Positions 1 to 9,118 of a stretch of 64,000 nt of DNA are shown here, one piece after another. Numbering within the stretch: position 1 is the stretch's first letter; each line of letters begins with the position of its first letter. A program made the position numbers and the translations under genes. This DNA is from an uncultured Anaeromusa sp. Lineage in GTDB: Bacteria > Bacillota > Negativicutes > Anaeromusales > Anaeromusaceae. The notes beneath the pieces are model-generated. The model saw only the letters and a list, made by a program, of their open reading frames with translations, had not been told where the DNA came from and did not search any database. The stretch is taken from assembly GCF_963668665.1 (NCBI RefSeq), contig NZ_OY764902.1:2173501-2237500 (forward strand), in the 5' to 3' direction.

Positions 1-431
1 TGATTTTGGTGGCAGGCAAGGGCGAGTCGCAAAAGGTAAAAGACTTAGTGGCGGAGCTGAAAAGCTTGGGCCGCAAGGAAGCGGAGGAACATACCACAGT
101 GTATCGTCCTTGGGGGAGCTATAGCGTGCTGGGGGAAGGTCCTGGATATAAAATGAAGCGCATTGTAGTCAATCCCGGCGGCTGCCTGAGCTTGCAAATG
201 CATTACCATCGCAGTGAGCATTGGATTGTTACAGGAGGAACCGCCAAGGTTACTGTGGGCGATGAGGTACGCATGGTGCATGAAAATGAAAGTATTTTCG
301 TGCCTCAAAGCACCAAACATCGTTTGGAGAATCCAGGGAGGATCCCGCTGGCAATTATTGAAGTGCAAAACGGTAGCTATTTGGGCGAGGATGATATTGT
401 CCGTTTTGAAGACGTTTACGGCAGGGCCTGA
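1..431 (+). CDS. manC: Mannose-1-phosphate guanylyltransferase / mannose-6-phosphate isomerase, C-terminal part
   Basis: The reading frame is already open at the window edge, so only the last ~142 codons are present. What remains is the linker and the cupin (type II phosphomannose isomerase) domain: YRPWGSY opens the cupin, [14 protein letters not shown] carries the metal-binding His/Glu residues, and the end [17 protein letters not shown] is the standard C-terminus of ManC/CpsB. ManC makes GDP-mannose from mannose-1-phosphate and GTP in the cytoplasm. The gene is followed after 32 bp by manB on the same strand, so the two form an operon for GDP-mannose supply to surface polysaccharide. The TTG at position 6 is internal, not a start. 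The nucleotidyltransferase domain lies upstream of the window. Confidence 0.93.
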   Translation, partial: ILVAGKGESQKVKDLVAELKSLGRKEAEEHTTVYRPWGSYSVLGEGPGYKMKRIVVNPGGCLSLQMHYHRSEHWIVTGGTAKVTVGDEVRMVHENESIFVPQSTKHRLENPGRIPLAIIEVQNGSYLGEDDIVRFEDVYGRA

Positions 432-463
432 ACAAGGCTAACTATAAAAAAGGAGGACTAGGC

Positions 464-1837
464 ATGAATTTGACGAAAGCAGCCTTCAAGGCTTATGACA
501 TCCGGGGGCGGGTGCCGGAGGAATTGAACGAGGAGCTGGCGTACCGCGTGGGCCGAGTTTTTGCGCAAATGTATGCAGCGGAAAAAGTGGTAGTAGGGCG
601 CGATGTGCGCTTGTCCAGTGAAAAACTCACTATAGCGCTTAGTGAGGGACTCAGCGACGGCGGCTGCGAGGTGCTGAATATCGGTTTGTGCGGCACGGAA
701 ATGGTATATTTTGCGACGTCGCATCTTAAAGCGGACGGCGGCATTATGGTGACCGCCAGTCATAACCCGATGGACTACAATGGCCTGAAGCTGGTGCGCA
801 AAGAATCGCGTCCCATTTCCGGCGATACGGGGCTTAAGGAAATTGCGCAGCGTGCTACCGAAGAAGAATGGAAGCATGAAGTGGAGCCGGGGAAAAGCAA
901 AGGTTTTATCATGCCCAGGCTGATTATGGAGTCGTATATCCGGCATCTTTTGACGTATATCAACCGCATGAAGCTAAAACCGCTCAAAGTGGTAGTGAAT
1001 GCCGGCAACGGCTGCGCCGGTCCTGTTTTGGATGCCTTGGAGACTTGGCTGCCCTTGCAGTTCATCAAGGTAAACCATCGTCCGGACGGCAATTTTCCTA
1101 ACGGTATTCCGAACCCTTTGTTGATAGAAAATCGTGAGGCGACGGCGGCGGTAGTACGGGAGCACAAGGCGGATTTGGGCGTTGCTTGGGACGGCGATTT
1201 TGACCGCTGCTTTTTATTTGATGAGACAGGCGCGTTTATTGAAGGCTACTATATGGTGGGCTTTTTAGCGGAAGCTTTCTTGCGCAAGAATCCAGGGGCT
1301 AAAATCATTCATGACCCCCGCTTGACTTGGAACACTGTGGAAATGACGGAAGCTTTGGGCGGCGTGCCGGTGCTTTCCAAGAGCGGCCATGCTTTTATCA
1401 AAGAGCGCATGCGCTCTGAAGACGCCGTCTATGGCGGTGAAATGTCGGCGCATCATTATTTCAGAGACTTTGCGTACTGCGACAGCGGCATGATTCCTTG
1501 GCTGCTGGTGGTGGAGAGTATGTGCCTCACAGGTAAGCCGTTATCCGCGCTGGTGGCGGAGCGAGTGGCAAAATTCCCCTGCAGCGGTGAAATCAATCGG
1601 CGAGTGGCGGACGGCAAGGAAGTCATTAGTCGTATTGAAAGCGCCTATGCAGTTGGCGAAGCCCAAGTGGACTACACTGACGGCATTAGCATTGAATATG
1701 AGAAGTGGCGCTTCAATGTGCGCATGTCCAATACGGAGCCGGTGCTGCGTCTCAATGTGGAAACAAGAAGCGATGCAGCGCTGCTGGAAGCCAAGACCCA
1801 GGAACTGTTGGCCTTAATTGGCGGCGAGCCTGCATAA
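464..1837 (+). CDS. manB: Phosphomannomutase / phosphoglucomutase
   Basis: A 457-residue alpha-D-phosphohexomutase of normal length. It interconverts mannose-6-phosphate and mannose-1-phosphate (often also the glucose phosphates). All four active-site loops are visible: [11 protein letters not shown] with the phosphoserine (~residue 105), DGDFDRC metal-binding loop (~245), [10 protein letters not shown] sugar-binding loop (~325), and [12 protein letters not shown] phosphate-binding loop (~420). A good Shine-Dalgarno (AAAGGAGG, 448-455) precedes the ATG. It follows manC closely, so the pair supplies GDP-mannose for envelope or exopolysaccharide. An intrinsic terminator follows directly. Confidence 0.95.
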   Translation: MNLTKAAFKAYDIRGRVPEELNEELAYRVGRVFAQMYAAEKVVVGRDVRLSSEKLTIALSEGLSDGGCEVLNIGLCGTEMVYFATSHLKADGGIMVTASHNPMDYNGLKLVRKESRPISGDTGLKEIAQRATEEEWKHEVEPGKSKGFIMPRLIMESYIRHLLTYINRMKLKPLKVVVNAGNGCAGPVLDALETWLPLQFIKVNHRPDGNFPNGIPNPLLIENREATAAVVREHKADLGVAWDGDFDRCFLFDETGAFIEGYYMVGFLAEAFLRKNPGAKIIHDPRLTWNTVEMTEALGGVPVLSKSGHAFIKERMRSEDAVYGGEMSAHHYFRDFAYCDSGMIPWLLVVESMCLTGKPLSALVAERVAKFPCSGEINRRVADGKEVISRIESAYAVGEAQVDYTDGISIEYEKWRFNVRMSNTEPVLRLNVETRSDAALLEAKTQELLALIGGEPA

Positions 1838-1846
1838 TAAAATGAA

Positions 1847-1889
1847 AATGCCCTTGTCAGCTTTGAAGGCTGATAAGGGCATTTTTTTA
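1847..1889 (+). terminator. Intrinsic terminator after manB
   Basis: Inverted repeat (1847-1861 with 1869-1883, one G-U pair) with a 7-nt loop, followed by a T-tract. Confidence 0.9.
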
Positions 1890-1892
1890 CTA

Positions 1893-2200
1893 TACTAGAT
1901 TTATAAAACGAACCGCGAAATACACGAAAAACGCGAAAGTTTTTTTCCGGGCCAGGAGCTTTTGTACAAACGGCGGCATAACTGTATTTGAGAGAAGATT
2001 TCCGCGCGGCTCGCCAAAGCAGGAGAAGACGGCAGTTCCGTGAACTCGCTGGCGCTCAGACATACGGAACTCTCTGTTTTCCTCTGTTCTGTGTTACGTC
2101 TCTTTCAAGGACCGCGCCAGTTTTTCTTACAATAGCAAAACCGGAGCCCTCTTTCGAGACCTCCGGTTCTCCGATTCTCTTGTTTAATCTCTATTCTCTG
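1893..2200. repeat. Modular intergenic repeat, copy 1
   Basis: A non-coding gap between convergent manB and the hydrogenase operon, filled by a composite repeat whose modules recur at about 9.8, 20.9, 27.1, 41.9 and 54.4 kb. The 32 bases at 1908-1939 recur exactly at 54373-54404. The block near 1971-1999 (acggcggcataactgtattt) recurs near 41940. Positions 2031-2068 hold an inverted repeat (cagttccgt / acggaact). A block ending in ggaccgcg at ~2110-2130 matches copies 2, 3 and 6. No reading frame with a ribosome binding site is seen. Confidence 0.8.
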
Positions 2201-2205
2201 TTCCT

Positions 2206-2901
2206 CTAACCGAGGCTTTGCTCCTGAAGCGCCGGCTCCTGGGGGGCGTCGTCGGAGACCACCGGCTCCACATGGCGTTCGACCCAGAGAGGACTGTGCT
2301 TTTCGGCTACAGCTAAAGGAATGGTGCCGTCGCCGAACATCGACTTGAATTCCGCTTGGTTGTAAATGCCTAAGCCAATGTGGGCTAAGGTAGAGACGCC
2401 CAAGAGCAACCCGATCCATTCGTGACCTAAGCCCAGCCAATAAGCGATTTCACGGGGCGTTATCGGTAAGAATGCGTACAGTATCCAACCGCTGACCATG
2501 AGGAAAATGCCGCCGTGCAGCATCATGGCGCCCATGCTTTTTTGGCCGGAATTCATTTTATCCATAGGCGGGACGGGGATTTCCTTTTTCAACACAATTT
2601 TGTGCATATAGCCGCCGCCGACAAGCATCCAGCGTACGTCATTCATGGTCCATTCGGAAATATGACGGATAAATGCTACGACGCGGTTGGTCGCCAAAAG
2701 CGTGAAAAGAATAGAAGCGACTGTGAAAATGGTAGCCCCGATAATATGGATGCGCATGGCTAGATTGACGAAATCTTCACCCTCTGGTTTCCACCAAATG
2801 ACAAAGCCGCTCAAGGCCGCCGGGAGAAAGCCGAGAATTAAAGACCAGTGGAAGATACGCGACGCTAGGGGATGGCGTAAAATACGAGGTTCCTGTTGCA
2901 T
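2206..2901 (-). CDS. Cytochrome b subunit of the periplasmic [FeFe] hydrogenase
   Basis: A 231-residue integral membrane diheme cytochrome b of the FdnI/HydC/cytochrome b561 type. HPLASRIFHWSLI at the N-terminus, MRIHIIGA, MMLHGGIF and LGHEWIG/LAHIGLGIY provide candidate haem-ligand histidines in about four membrane helices. The ATG at 2901 is chosen because AGGAGG lies 8 bp upstream; a GTG three codons earlier overlaps that site. It is the last gene of hydA-hydB-cyt b (19 bp after hydB). By family it links the periplasmic hydrogenase to the menaquinone pool, allowing H2 uptake or quinol-driven H2 release. The C-terminal ~35 residues are acidic and Pro-rich and probably cytoplasmic. Confidence 0.88.
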   Translation of the reverse strand: MQQEPRILRHPLASRIFHWSLILGFLPAALSGFVIWWKPEGEDFVNLAMRIHIIGATIFTVASILFTLLATNRVVAFIRHISEWTMNDVRWMLVGGGYMHKIVLKKEIPVPPMDKMNSGQKSMGAMMLHGGIFLMVSGWILYAFLPITPREIAYWLGLGHEWIGLLLGVSTLAHIGLGIYNQAEFKSMFGDGTIPLAVAEKHSPLWVERHVEPVVSDDAPQEPALQEQSLG

Positions 2902-2920
2902 CAAAAGCACCTCCTAAAAA

Positions 2921-3232
2921 TCAAGATAAACCGGTACGGTCAACATACTGGGTATGGAATAAGTCTTCCGCCAAGGGACTGAGCGGCTTTTGGGCAAACC
3001 GCGCATACATATCCTGCAAAGCGGCGTTATTATGGCTTTGCCGCACAGCTGCCTTGACGTCGTCTTTGTAGAGTCCCTGGGTGCGCATTTTTATGTATTT
3101 TGTGCGGTCCTGCACTAAGTCCGTGGTGATGTAGGCGCCTGTCCAGAGTACAGCGCCGGCTACGCCGGTAAGCTGGAGAAATTCCCGACGCGTGATTTTT
3201 ACGGCTTTTTCAACATAACTGTATTTGGCCAC
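2921..3232 (-). CDS. hydB: Periplasmic [FeFe] hydrogenase small subunit with Tat signal
   Basis: A 103-residue protein starting with GTG (AAGGAGG 8 bp upstream). A twin-arginine signal (TRREFLQLTGVAGAVLWTG, residues ~14-32) is followed by the iron hydrogenase small-subunit domain (YIKMRTQGLYKDD ... ARFAQKPLSPLAEDLFHTQY), which wraps around the large subunit. Only this subunit carries an export signal, so HydA is probably carried through Tat as a folded partner, as in Desulfovibrio HydAB. It lies 13 bp after hydA and 19 bp before the cytochrome gene. Confidence 0.92.
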   Translation of the reverse strand: MAKYSYVEKAVKITRREFLQLTGVAGAVLWTGAYITTDLVQDRTKYIKMRTQGLYKDDVKAAVRQSHNNAALQDMYARFAQKPLSPLAEDLFHTQYVDRTGLS

Positions 3233-3245
3233 AGTTCAATCCTCC

Positions 3246-4505
3246 TTAATTCCAGGGCAGCATGGGCTTGTATTTGTCAATCCACGACGTGCCCATAGGG
3301 TAGATGGGCTGGCCGCCGCCGTTAATACAGCCGCCGGGGCAGTTCATCACTTCAATGAAATGGTAGGGAGAGGTTCCTGCCTCTACCTGCGCTAAAAGAG
3401 GTTCAATGTTTTCCTTTAAGCCATGGACTACTGCCACGCGCAAGGTGAGTTCCTTGCCTGTTTTGGCATCGGTCAAGGTAATGGAGGCATCCTTGACTCC
3501 GTTGAGTCCCCGTACCGGGTTTAAAGTCAAATTCGCTAGTTCTTTGCCGGTGAGGAGGTAGTAGGCGGAACGCAGGGCGGCTTCCATGACGCCGCCGGTG
3601 TTCCCGAAAATAGTGCCGGCGCCGCTGTATTGGGCTAAGGGATTATCGGCATCGGTAAATTCGGCGGTTTGACGGAAGTCGATGTTTAGCTTGCGCAGCA
3701 GGCGAGCCAAATCACGGGTTGTGAGCACGGTATCAATATCCGGATAATCGGCGCTATTTCCTTGTTTGCGCCAGTAGGCGGCGGCACTGTGAAATTCAGG
3801 CCGCGAAGCTTCAAACTTTTTCGCCGTGCAGGGCATGACGCCTACCACATAGACCGATTCTGGAGCCGTCTTCCAAATTTCTTTAGCTCCGTAGGTTTTG
3901 GCTAGGGCGCCGGCCATCATCATAGGAGATTTGGCGCTGGAGAGATTGGGCAATAGTTTGGGGTGGTTCAACTCTATGTAGCGTATCCACGCAGGGCAGC
4001 AGGAGGTGAACTGAGGCAAGGGGCCGAGATGGTGAGCGGCCGGTTCGCCTAAAAGGGAGTGACGGATTTTGGCTACTAATTCGCTGCCTTCTTCTAAAAT
4101 AGTTTGGTCTGCCGTGAAGTTGGTATCTAAAATTTTAAAGCCGGCTTTTTTGAGCGCTCCATAGAGCTTTTCCGTCAACAGAGAGCCAGGTTCAAAGCCG
4201 AATTCCTCGCCGATGGCTACGCGTACGGCGGGAGCAATAGTCGCAACCACCGTTGTGCGACTGTCTTTTAGCTTTTCAATGAGAGAATCTACTGGATCCA
4301 TGGTGTCCTGCGGGGCTCCAAAAGGGCAATTAACTAAGCATTGACCGCAAAAAATACATTTTTCCGAATCGATGCGGTGGGGGGACCCATATTTTCCATC
4401 AATAGCCTGGGTCGGGCAAAATTGCTTACAGGAATCACAGCCTTTGCATTTTTGCTTGTCAATGGCTATGATCCGAGTTTGCTCTTGTGCTTGAAAGCCT
4501 TTCAC
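3246..4505 (-). CDS. hydA: Periplasmic-type [FeFe] hydrogenase large subunit
   Basis: A 419-residue catalytic subunit, close in length to Desulfovibrio periplasmic HydA. Two [4Fe-4S] ferredoxin motifs (CKGCDSCKQFC at ~20-30 and CIFCGQCLVNC at ~50-60) precede the H-cluster domain. The three signatures are intact: L1 TSCCPAW, L2 MPCTAKKFE, L3 MNCPGGCINGGGQP. It has no signal peptide of its own; export would depend on HydB. The GTG start has GGAGG 7 bp upstream. There are no NADH-binding (HydBC-type) modules nearby, so it is a quinone-linked rather than an electron-bifurcating enzyme. The HydEFG maturases are not in the window. Confidence 0.95.
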   Translation of the reverse strand: MKGFQAQEQTRIIAIDKQKCKGCDSCKQFCPTQAIDGKYGSPHRIDSEKCIFCGQCLVNCPFGAPQDTMDPVDSLIEKLKDSRTTVVATIAPAVRVAIGEEFGFEPGSLLTEKLYGALKKAGFKILDTNFTADQTILEEGSELVAKIRHSLLGEPAAHHLGPLPQFTSCCPAWIRYIELNHPKLLPNLSSAKSPMMMAGALAKTYGAKEIWKTAPESVYVVGVMPCTAKKFEASRPEFHSAAAYWRKQGNSADYPDIDTVLTTRDLARLLRKLNIDFRQTAEFTDADNPLAQYSGAGTIFGNTGGVMEAALRSAYYLLTGKELANLTLNPVRGLNGVKDASITLTDAKTGKELTLRVAVVHGLKENIEPLLAQVEAGTSPYHFIEVMNCPGGCINGGGQPIYPMGTSWIDKYKPMLPWN

Positions 4506-4582
4506 CGGGATACCTCCTCTGTCTTGCGAGCAACGTTGCAGGTAAATATAAAACGAAGTAGTATTTTTTTAACTTTACTTAC

Positions 4583-4612
4583 AGGATAGTGTATACAAAA
4601 AGAAAGTGTCAA
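4583..4612 (-). promoter_or_regulatory. Promoter of the hyd operon with an internal GTGTATACAAA motif
   Basis: On the minus strand TTGACA (4612-4607) and TATCCT (4588-4583) are separated by 18 bp. The spacer contains GTGTATACAAA (read on the plus strand, 4589-4599), an 11-mer repeated downstream of the ndh promoter at 60083-60093. A protein bound there would block the promoter. The remaining gap up to 4924 is very AT-rich and shows no gene. Confidence 0.6.
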
Positions 4613-4924
4613 CGATAACAAATAAAAATAAATAAATAGAAAAATAAATAAAACCGAGAGAATTACAGAAAGGATATAGTATAAGAAGAAAAATGAAGAT
4701 ACTGCAAGCGAAAAAACAAAGCTCTACTGTTTGAATACAAAAAGAAAACTAACGCAATAATATTGAGTATACTTGTAAAGTTACAGAAAAACAATAGCTT
4801 GCAAAGAAGTTTGAAAATAAATGTAAATTAAATAAAGAGATACTTTATCCTGATAATTTGTTTGTATTTATCTAACTGGTTCCTATGAAGAATAATTTTC
4901 TGCGGAGGTTTTTTTAAGGTAAAA

Positions 4925-5000
4925 GTAAAAATAGCCTCTTAAAGGCCCGCCCAACGTTTTCCAGTACAAGCTACTGTCTAACGTTGGGCGGGCCTTTAAG
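4925..5000 (-). terminator. Strong terminator after the Fsr gene, with a nested hairpin
   Basis: A perfect 21-bp inverted repeat (4938-4958 / 4980-5000) whose 21-nt loop holds a second 5-bp hairpin (cagta/tactg, 4962-4976). On the minus strand the stem is followed by a T-rich run, so it ends the Fsr transcript. Confidence 0.85.
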
Positions 5001-5022
5001 AAGCTGTATTGTATGATGATGG

Positions 5023-6162
5023 TTATTCCGCAGGCTTTGGCAGTGAATAAGAGGCTAACGCGGCAATGACAGGCAGTACGGTCAAGATGGTGAAGGAAAA
5101 CGCAAGACCGTACTGGTCAGCAAGCCATCCCAGCCCTGGCGCCGCTATGCCGCCGACGCTGACTGCAAGGCCTAAGGTGATGCCTGAGGCAAAGCCCATA
5201 CGTCGGGGCAGATACTTTTGGCCGAGAACGACCGTAGGGCTATAGGGCGCAAAAAGACTCAGGCCAATAGGGATGAGCAAGGCCATGGCTAGAGTGGGCT
5301 CTTCTGTAGAAACAAAGAGCAGGAGAACTGGAATAAGCAGCAGATACCCTGTGCGGATAACCTTCAGATAACCATAGCGATCCGCCCAGCGGCCGCCAAA
5401 GAAAGTGCCGATTACGCCAATGCTGAAGAGGACGGTCAAGGCGCTGCTGCCGGCGGTGTGGCTTTGAAGCAGCACATGAATCCAGTAAAGCGGGATGAAT
5501 GTATTTAGGCCGGCGAAAAGAATGGAACGGCAAATGACGACAATAGACAAACGGCCGAAGGCCGGCCAGTTGTCTGGTGCGCTTTGCACGGCGGCAGCGG
5601 CGGCTTTGACGCTGAGGCTGCCGAATTGCCGCATGCGCTGCTGTAGAAAAAAGCAGACGCAAAGGGATGGAATCAAAAAAAAGACAGTACTTTTTAAGCC
5701 GCCAGCTAAGACCAGGAAGGTTCCAAGCAAAGGGCCGACGGCAAAGCCAGCGTTGCCACCGATGCCGAAAAGACCGATGCCGGTGGCTTTTTTGTCGCCC
5801 GCGGCCAGATTGGCTAGGCGCGCCGCTTCCGGGTGGAAGGCGGCCACGCCGATACCGCTTACGGCCACCGCTAAGAACATGGCAGCGTAAGAGTCTACCC
5901 ACCCAAGGAGCGCTAAGCCTAGACCAGCTAGGAGGACGGCCCACGGCATGAGCCGGGGCCTGTCCAGGCGGTCAGCATAAAATCCGAAGAGTGGCTGGAT
6001 AATCGAAGAAGTCAAGCTGTTGGCAAACATTAAACCAGCTGCCGCAGCGTAACTGAGTTGGTGTTCCGTCATGAGAAACGGCAGCAAGGCCGGCAAAGCG
6101 CCTTGGTTGAGGTCGGTAAAAAAATGGCCGCTAGTCAGCCAAGTAATGGAACGACGATTCAT
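5023..6162 (-). CDS. fsr: MFS efflux transporter, fosmidomycin-resistance (Fsr) family
   Basis: A 379-residue protein with 12 predicted membrane helices. The N-terminal signature GHFFTDLNQGALPALLPFL, the motif GFYADRLDRPR between helices 2 and 3, and FHPEAARLA are typical of the Fsr branch of the major facilitator superfamily. The family exports drugs such as fosmidomycin; the natural substrate is not known. The ATG lies 14 bp after the stop of the upstream GlpA-like flavoprotein gene, so the two are probably co-transcribed. Confidence 0.88.
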   Translation of the reverse strand: MNRRSITWLTSGHFFTDLNQGALPALLPFLMTEHQLSYAAAAGLMFANSLTSSIIQPLFGFYADRLDRPRLMPWAVLLAGLGLALLGWVDSYAAMFLAVAVSGIGVAAFHPEAARLANLAAGDKKATGIGLFGIGGNAGFAVGPLLGTFLVLAGGLKSTVFFLIPSLCVCFFLQQRMRQFGSLSVKAAAAAVQSAPDNWPAFGRLSIVVICRSILFAGLNTFIPLYWIHVLLQSHTAGSSALTVLFSIGVIGTFFGGRWADRYGYLKVIRTGYLLLIPVLLLFVSTEEPTLAMALLIPIGLSLFAPYSPTVVLGQKYLPRRMGFASGITLGLAVSVGGIAAPGLGWLADQYGLAFSFTILTVLPVIAALASYSLPKPAE

Positions 6163-6176
6163 GAATAAAAAACTCC

Positions 6177-7613
6177 TTACAATTTCTTCAATTGTGTTTT
6201 ACGAGCTCGTTCCGCTAAAGTAGAAGAATGGCCGCGTTGGGGGATGTCCTCTTCTTTTATTTGCAGCTCCTGCGCTAGAAGCGCACGGACCCTGGGGCCG
6301 CAGAACGTTCCCTGGCAAAGGCCCATGCCTGCGCGGGTGCGGCGCTTAACGGCGTCGACGGAGAGAACCGGAAGGCCGCGGCGGAAGCAGTCCAGGATTT
6401 CCGCTTCCGTAACATTTTCACAGCGACAGATGAGATGAAGCGCGGGGTCGCTATGTGTTGTAGTTCCCTGGAAGTCTTCGCTTTTGGGGCGGATGATGGG
6501 GGCGCGTTGCGCCTGGAAGTTGGGGTTTGCTTCTAGATGCAGGCCGCTATCTTGGAGCAGCGTAACTACCTTTAAGGCGATGGCGGGGGAGGAGGTCAAT
6601 CCAGGAGAATCAATGCCGATGAGGTTGATTAGGCCGGGAAGGCGAGAGGCATCAATTACCCAGTCCTTTTGATTTGATACCGGACGATTGCCGGCAAAGG
6701 ATGTCAAGGCTTGGCGCATATCGAATCCAGGAACCGATAGACGTGCTGTTTGGGCGATGAAACGCAGTGTTTCCTCATCGGTGCTTACATCGTTCTTATC
6801 ATCGATTTCCTCGGCGTTCGGACCCAGCATAAGATTGCCGTGGTACGTAGGCGTTACCAGGATGCCTTTGCCAAGAGCGGTGGGGACTTGGAAGATGACG
6901 GAATTTGCTAAGTAGTTCTGGGCTTTAGATAAAAGAAGGTATTGGCCGCGGCGAGGGGTGATCTGGTAATCATTTAGGCCAGCCATGGCGGCAATGTTGT
7001 CGCTGTGCGCGCCGGCGGCATTGATTACATAGCGGGAGCTTAGCGTTCCTTGGGTAGTGGTAATAAGGAAATGATCAGATCGTTTTTCCAACTGCCGTAC
7101 TTCATGGCGGAGCTTGAGCTCTACGCCGTTAGCCACGGCGTTTTCCATTAAGGCAATGACAAATTCATAAGGAGAAGTAACGCCTGCTTGAGCGCAATAT
7201 AATGCGCCGGTTACTTCGGCACTGACATGGGGTTCGCGGCGGCGCATTTCTTCGCCGTCGATTAGTTCCAGACCGCCGACGCCATTCTGCTGGCCTTGCT
7301 CGAAGAGACGCTGCAGCGTTGCTAAGCTTTCCTGATCAAAAGACAGGACATAGGAGCCGATTTCCCGGTACCCAAAATGCAGCTCATCATTCAACTGGGC
7401 GTACATGCGGTTTCCCTTTACGCAAAGTTCGGCCTTCAACGTGCCTGGCTTATCGGAATACCCTCCATGTACGATGCCACTGTTGGCTTTGGAACAACCG
7501 CAACTGACATCATCTTCACGGTCTAGGACGCAGATGTTGAGTTGATAGCGAGATAATTCCCGGGCGATATTAGCGCCGACGACACCGGCGCCGATAATAC
7601 AAACGTCATACAT
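6177..7613 (-). CDS. GlpA-like FAD-dependent oxidoreductase with C-terminal [2Fe-2S] BFD domain
   Basis: A 478-residue protein. A Rossmann FAD motif ([19 protein letters not shown]) opens a DAO/GlpA-type oxidoreductase domain (~1-370). The C-terminal ~90 residues hold a BFD-like [2Fe-2S] motif (CRCENVT ... CQGTFC). This architecture is found in anaerobic glycerol-3-phosphate dehydrogenase relatives and hydroxyacid oxidoreductases. The usual GlpB/GlpC or DUF1667 partners are absent, so substrate and electron acceptor are unknown. The ATG at 7613 is preferred (GAAGG upstream) over a TTG eight codons earlier. It lies upstream of the efflux gene in the same operon and divergently from the chemoreceptor gene. 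Confidence 0.82.
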   Translation of the reverse strand: MYDVCIIGAGVVGANIARELSRYQLNICVLDREDDVSCGCSKANSGIVHGGYSDKPGTLKAELCVKGNRMYAQLNDELHFGYREIGSYVLSFDQESLATLQRLFEQGQQNGVGGLELIDGEEMRRREPHVSAEVTGALYCAQAGVTSPYEFVIALMENAVANGVELKLRHEVRQLEKRSDHFLITTTQGTLSSRYVINAAGAHSDNIAAMAGLNDYQITPRRGQYLLLSKAQNYLANSVIFQVPTALGKGILVTPTYHGNLMLGPNAEEIDDKNDVSTDEETLRFIAQTARLSVPGFDMRQALTSFAGNRPVSNQKDWVIDASRLPGLINLIGIDSPGLTSSPAIALKVVTLLQDSGLHLEANPNFQAQRAPIIRPKSEDFQGTTTHSDPALHLICRCENVTEAEILDCFRRGLPVLSVDAVKRRTRAGMGLCQGTFCGPRVRALLAQELQIKEEDIPQRGHSSTLAERARKTQLKKL

Positions 7614-7767
7614 GGTTGTCGCCTTCTTTCTTTGCAAAGAGTATTTTAATAAGAGTTCTCATTCGTTTGCGAAAATCCTTCTCCGCATAGTGAAGGGCGA
7701 TTTTACTCTTGGCGATGTTAGAAAAGAGAATGGTTTTTCCGCTATTTCAGGGGGAGGCAGCAGGAAA

Positions 7768-8667
7768 ATGGAAGCATTGCTGCGAATAGGAAGAGAAGGA
7801 AACGAAGGGCCCGGTCTGGCCAGGAAGGTGCAAGATAAAATGGCGGATATATTGGAAAAGCTGGTTGCCTTATTGCCGACAATTAGGGAGGCAATGGCTG
7901 ATACGGATGTGGGACTAAGCGTCAGTGATTGCGAAAAAGTTATTTATTATAACCCTGGGCGGACGTTGGATTTGAAGGTTCCGTCGGGGGCTCCTCTGCG
8001 CGAGGGCATGGTATTAATGGATGCGATTCGGCAGCAAAAGCGTATTGCCAGACGGCAGGAGAAAGATATATGGGGAATTCCTTTTATTGCTACGGCGCTG
8101 CCTGTGAAGGAAGAGGGCCGGGTGGTAGGGGCGATTTCTTTTCAGACTGCAGTAGCTCGGCAAGACGCCTTGAAGGATATGGCCAACAAATTGATGGATA
8201 ACATTAATCTTTTAGCCAGCACCAGCGAAGAAGTGACGGCGCAGACCCAGGAGATGGCGGCGGTGACGCGTGGCTTGGCGGAAATGTCGCAAGAATCGCA
8301 GAAGCGAACCCAAGATACAGGCCAAGTATTGGCATTGATTCGCAATGTAGCCGGGCAGACGAATTTGCTGGGGTTGAACGCGGCCATTGAAGCCGCTCGC
8401 GTTGGCGAAGCAGGGCGAGGCTTTGGCGTGGTGGCTGAGGAAATACGCAAATTGGCTACTAGCAGCTCCGAATCCATTCAAAAGATTGACGGGATTTTAA
8501 AAGCCGTTGCAACCGATAGCGACAGGACCTATGAGGAAATTCAGCGCATTAGCGGCAATTTGGCGCAAGTGGCGCAGGCGGTATCCGGCATTGCGGAGGC
8601 GGTGCAGGAAGCCTTGGCAGTGGCCCAGGAACTGGACGGCTTGGCCAATAAATTGGCGGGAGAATAA
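7768..8667 (+). CDS. Soluble methyl-accepting chemotaxis protein
   Basis: A 299-residue cytoplasmic receptor without membrane helices. The N-terminal ~135 residues look like a small sensor domain ([17 protein letters not shown] ... [10 protein letters not shown]), followed by a short signalling coiled coil with the conserved hairpin tip ([35 protein letters not shown]). It should signal to CheA/CheW. The ATG at 7768 follows GGGAGG with 10 bp spacing. Longer upstream frames overlap the start of the divergent flavoprotein gene and lack a ribosome binding site. It precedes the glyoxalase gene by 18 bp. Confidence 0.88.
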   Translation: MEALLRIGREGNEGPGLARKVQDKMADILEKLVALLPTIREAMADTDVGLSVSDCEKVIYYNPGRTLDLKVPSGAPLREGMVLMDAIRQQKRIARRQEKDIWGIPFIATALPVKEEGRVVGAISFQTAVARQDALKDMANKLMDNINLLASTSEEVTAQTQEMAAVTRGLAEMSQESQKRTQDTGQVLALIRNVAGQTNLLGLNAAIEAARVGEAGRGFGVVAEEIRKLATSSSESIQKIDGILKAVATDSDRTYEEIQRISGNLAQVAQAVSGIAEAVQEALAVAQELDGLANKLAGE

Positions 8668-8685
8668 TCAGCAGGAGGAAGAACC

Positions 8686-9054
8686 ATGAAATTTAAATTT
8701 CTTCACAATAATATTAATGTCTTAGATCTGGAACGTAGTATGGAGTTTTACCAGAAAGCATTAGGATTAAAGGAAAGCCGCCGCAAGGAGCGGCCGGGCT
8801 TTATCTTGGTATACTTGGGAGATGGCGGCCAAACGCCGCATTTGCTGGAACTTACTTGGTTGAAGGACCGTACGGAACCGTATAATTTGGGCGACAACGA
8901 GATCCACTTGGCCTTTGAAGCCGATGATTTTGAAGCGGCTCATGCTTTACATACGGAAATGGGTTGTATTTGCTACGAAAACAAAGAAATGGGGATCTAC
9001 TTTATTCAAGATCCAGACGGCTATTGGCTGGAAGTTCTTCCGAAGCGAAGCTGA
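8686..9054 (+). CDS. gloA: VOC-superfamily glyoxalase I-like protein
   Basis: A 122-residue vicinal oxygen chelate protein matching lactoylglutathione lyase in length. Likely metal ligands are visible: His in FLHNNINV, Glu in HLLELTW, His in EIHLAF and Glu in GYWLEVLP. GloA isomerises the hemithioacetal of methylglyoxal. AGGAGG upstream sets the ATG. It sits between a chemoreceptor and an HD-GYP gene, an arrangement with no obvious metabolic link. Other VOC functions such as methylmalonyl-CoA epimerase are less likely. Confidence 0.85.
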   Translation: MKFKFLHNNINVLDLERSMEFYQKALGLKESRRKERPGFILVYLGDGGQTPHLLELTWLKDRTEPYNLGDNEIHLAFEADDFEAAHALHTEMGCICYENKEMGIYFIQDPDGYWLEVLPKRS

Positions 9055-9118
9055 GACGCTGCAAGACATTTGTGCCGGTCATATTTTAAAAGGTTTCCAG
9101 AGAGGAGCAGCTTTTTAT

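Noticed and set aside
3246..4505. Electron-bifurcating hydrogenase
   Set aside because: No NADH-binding or thioredoxin-like partner subunits; the neighbours are a Tat small subunit and cytochrome b.
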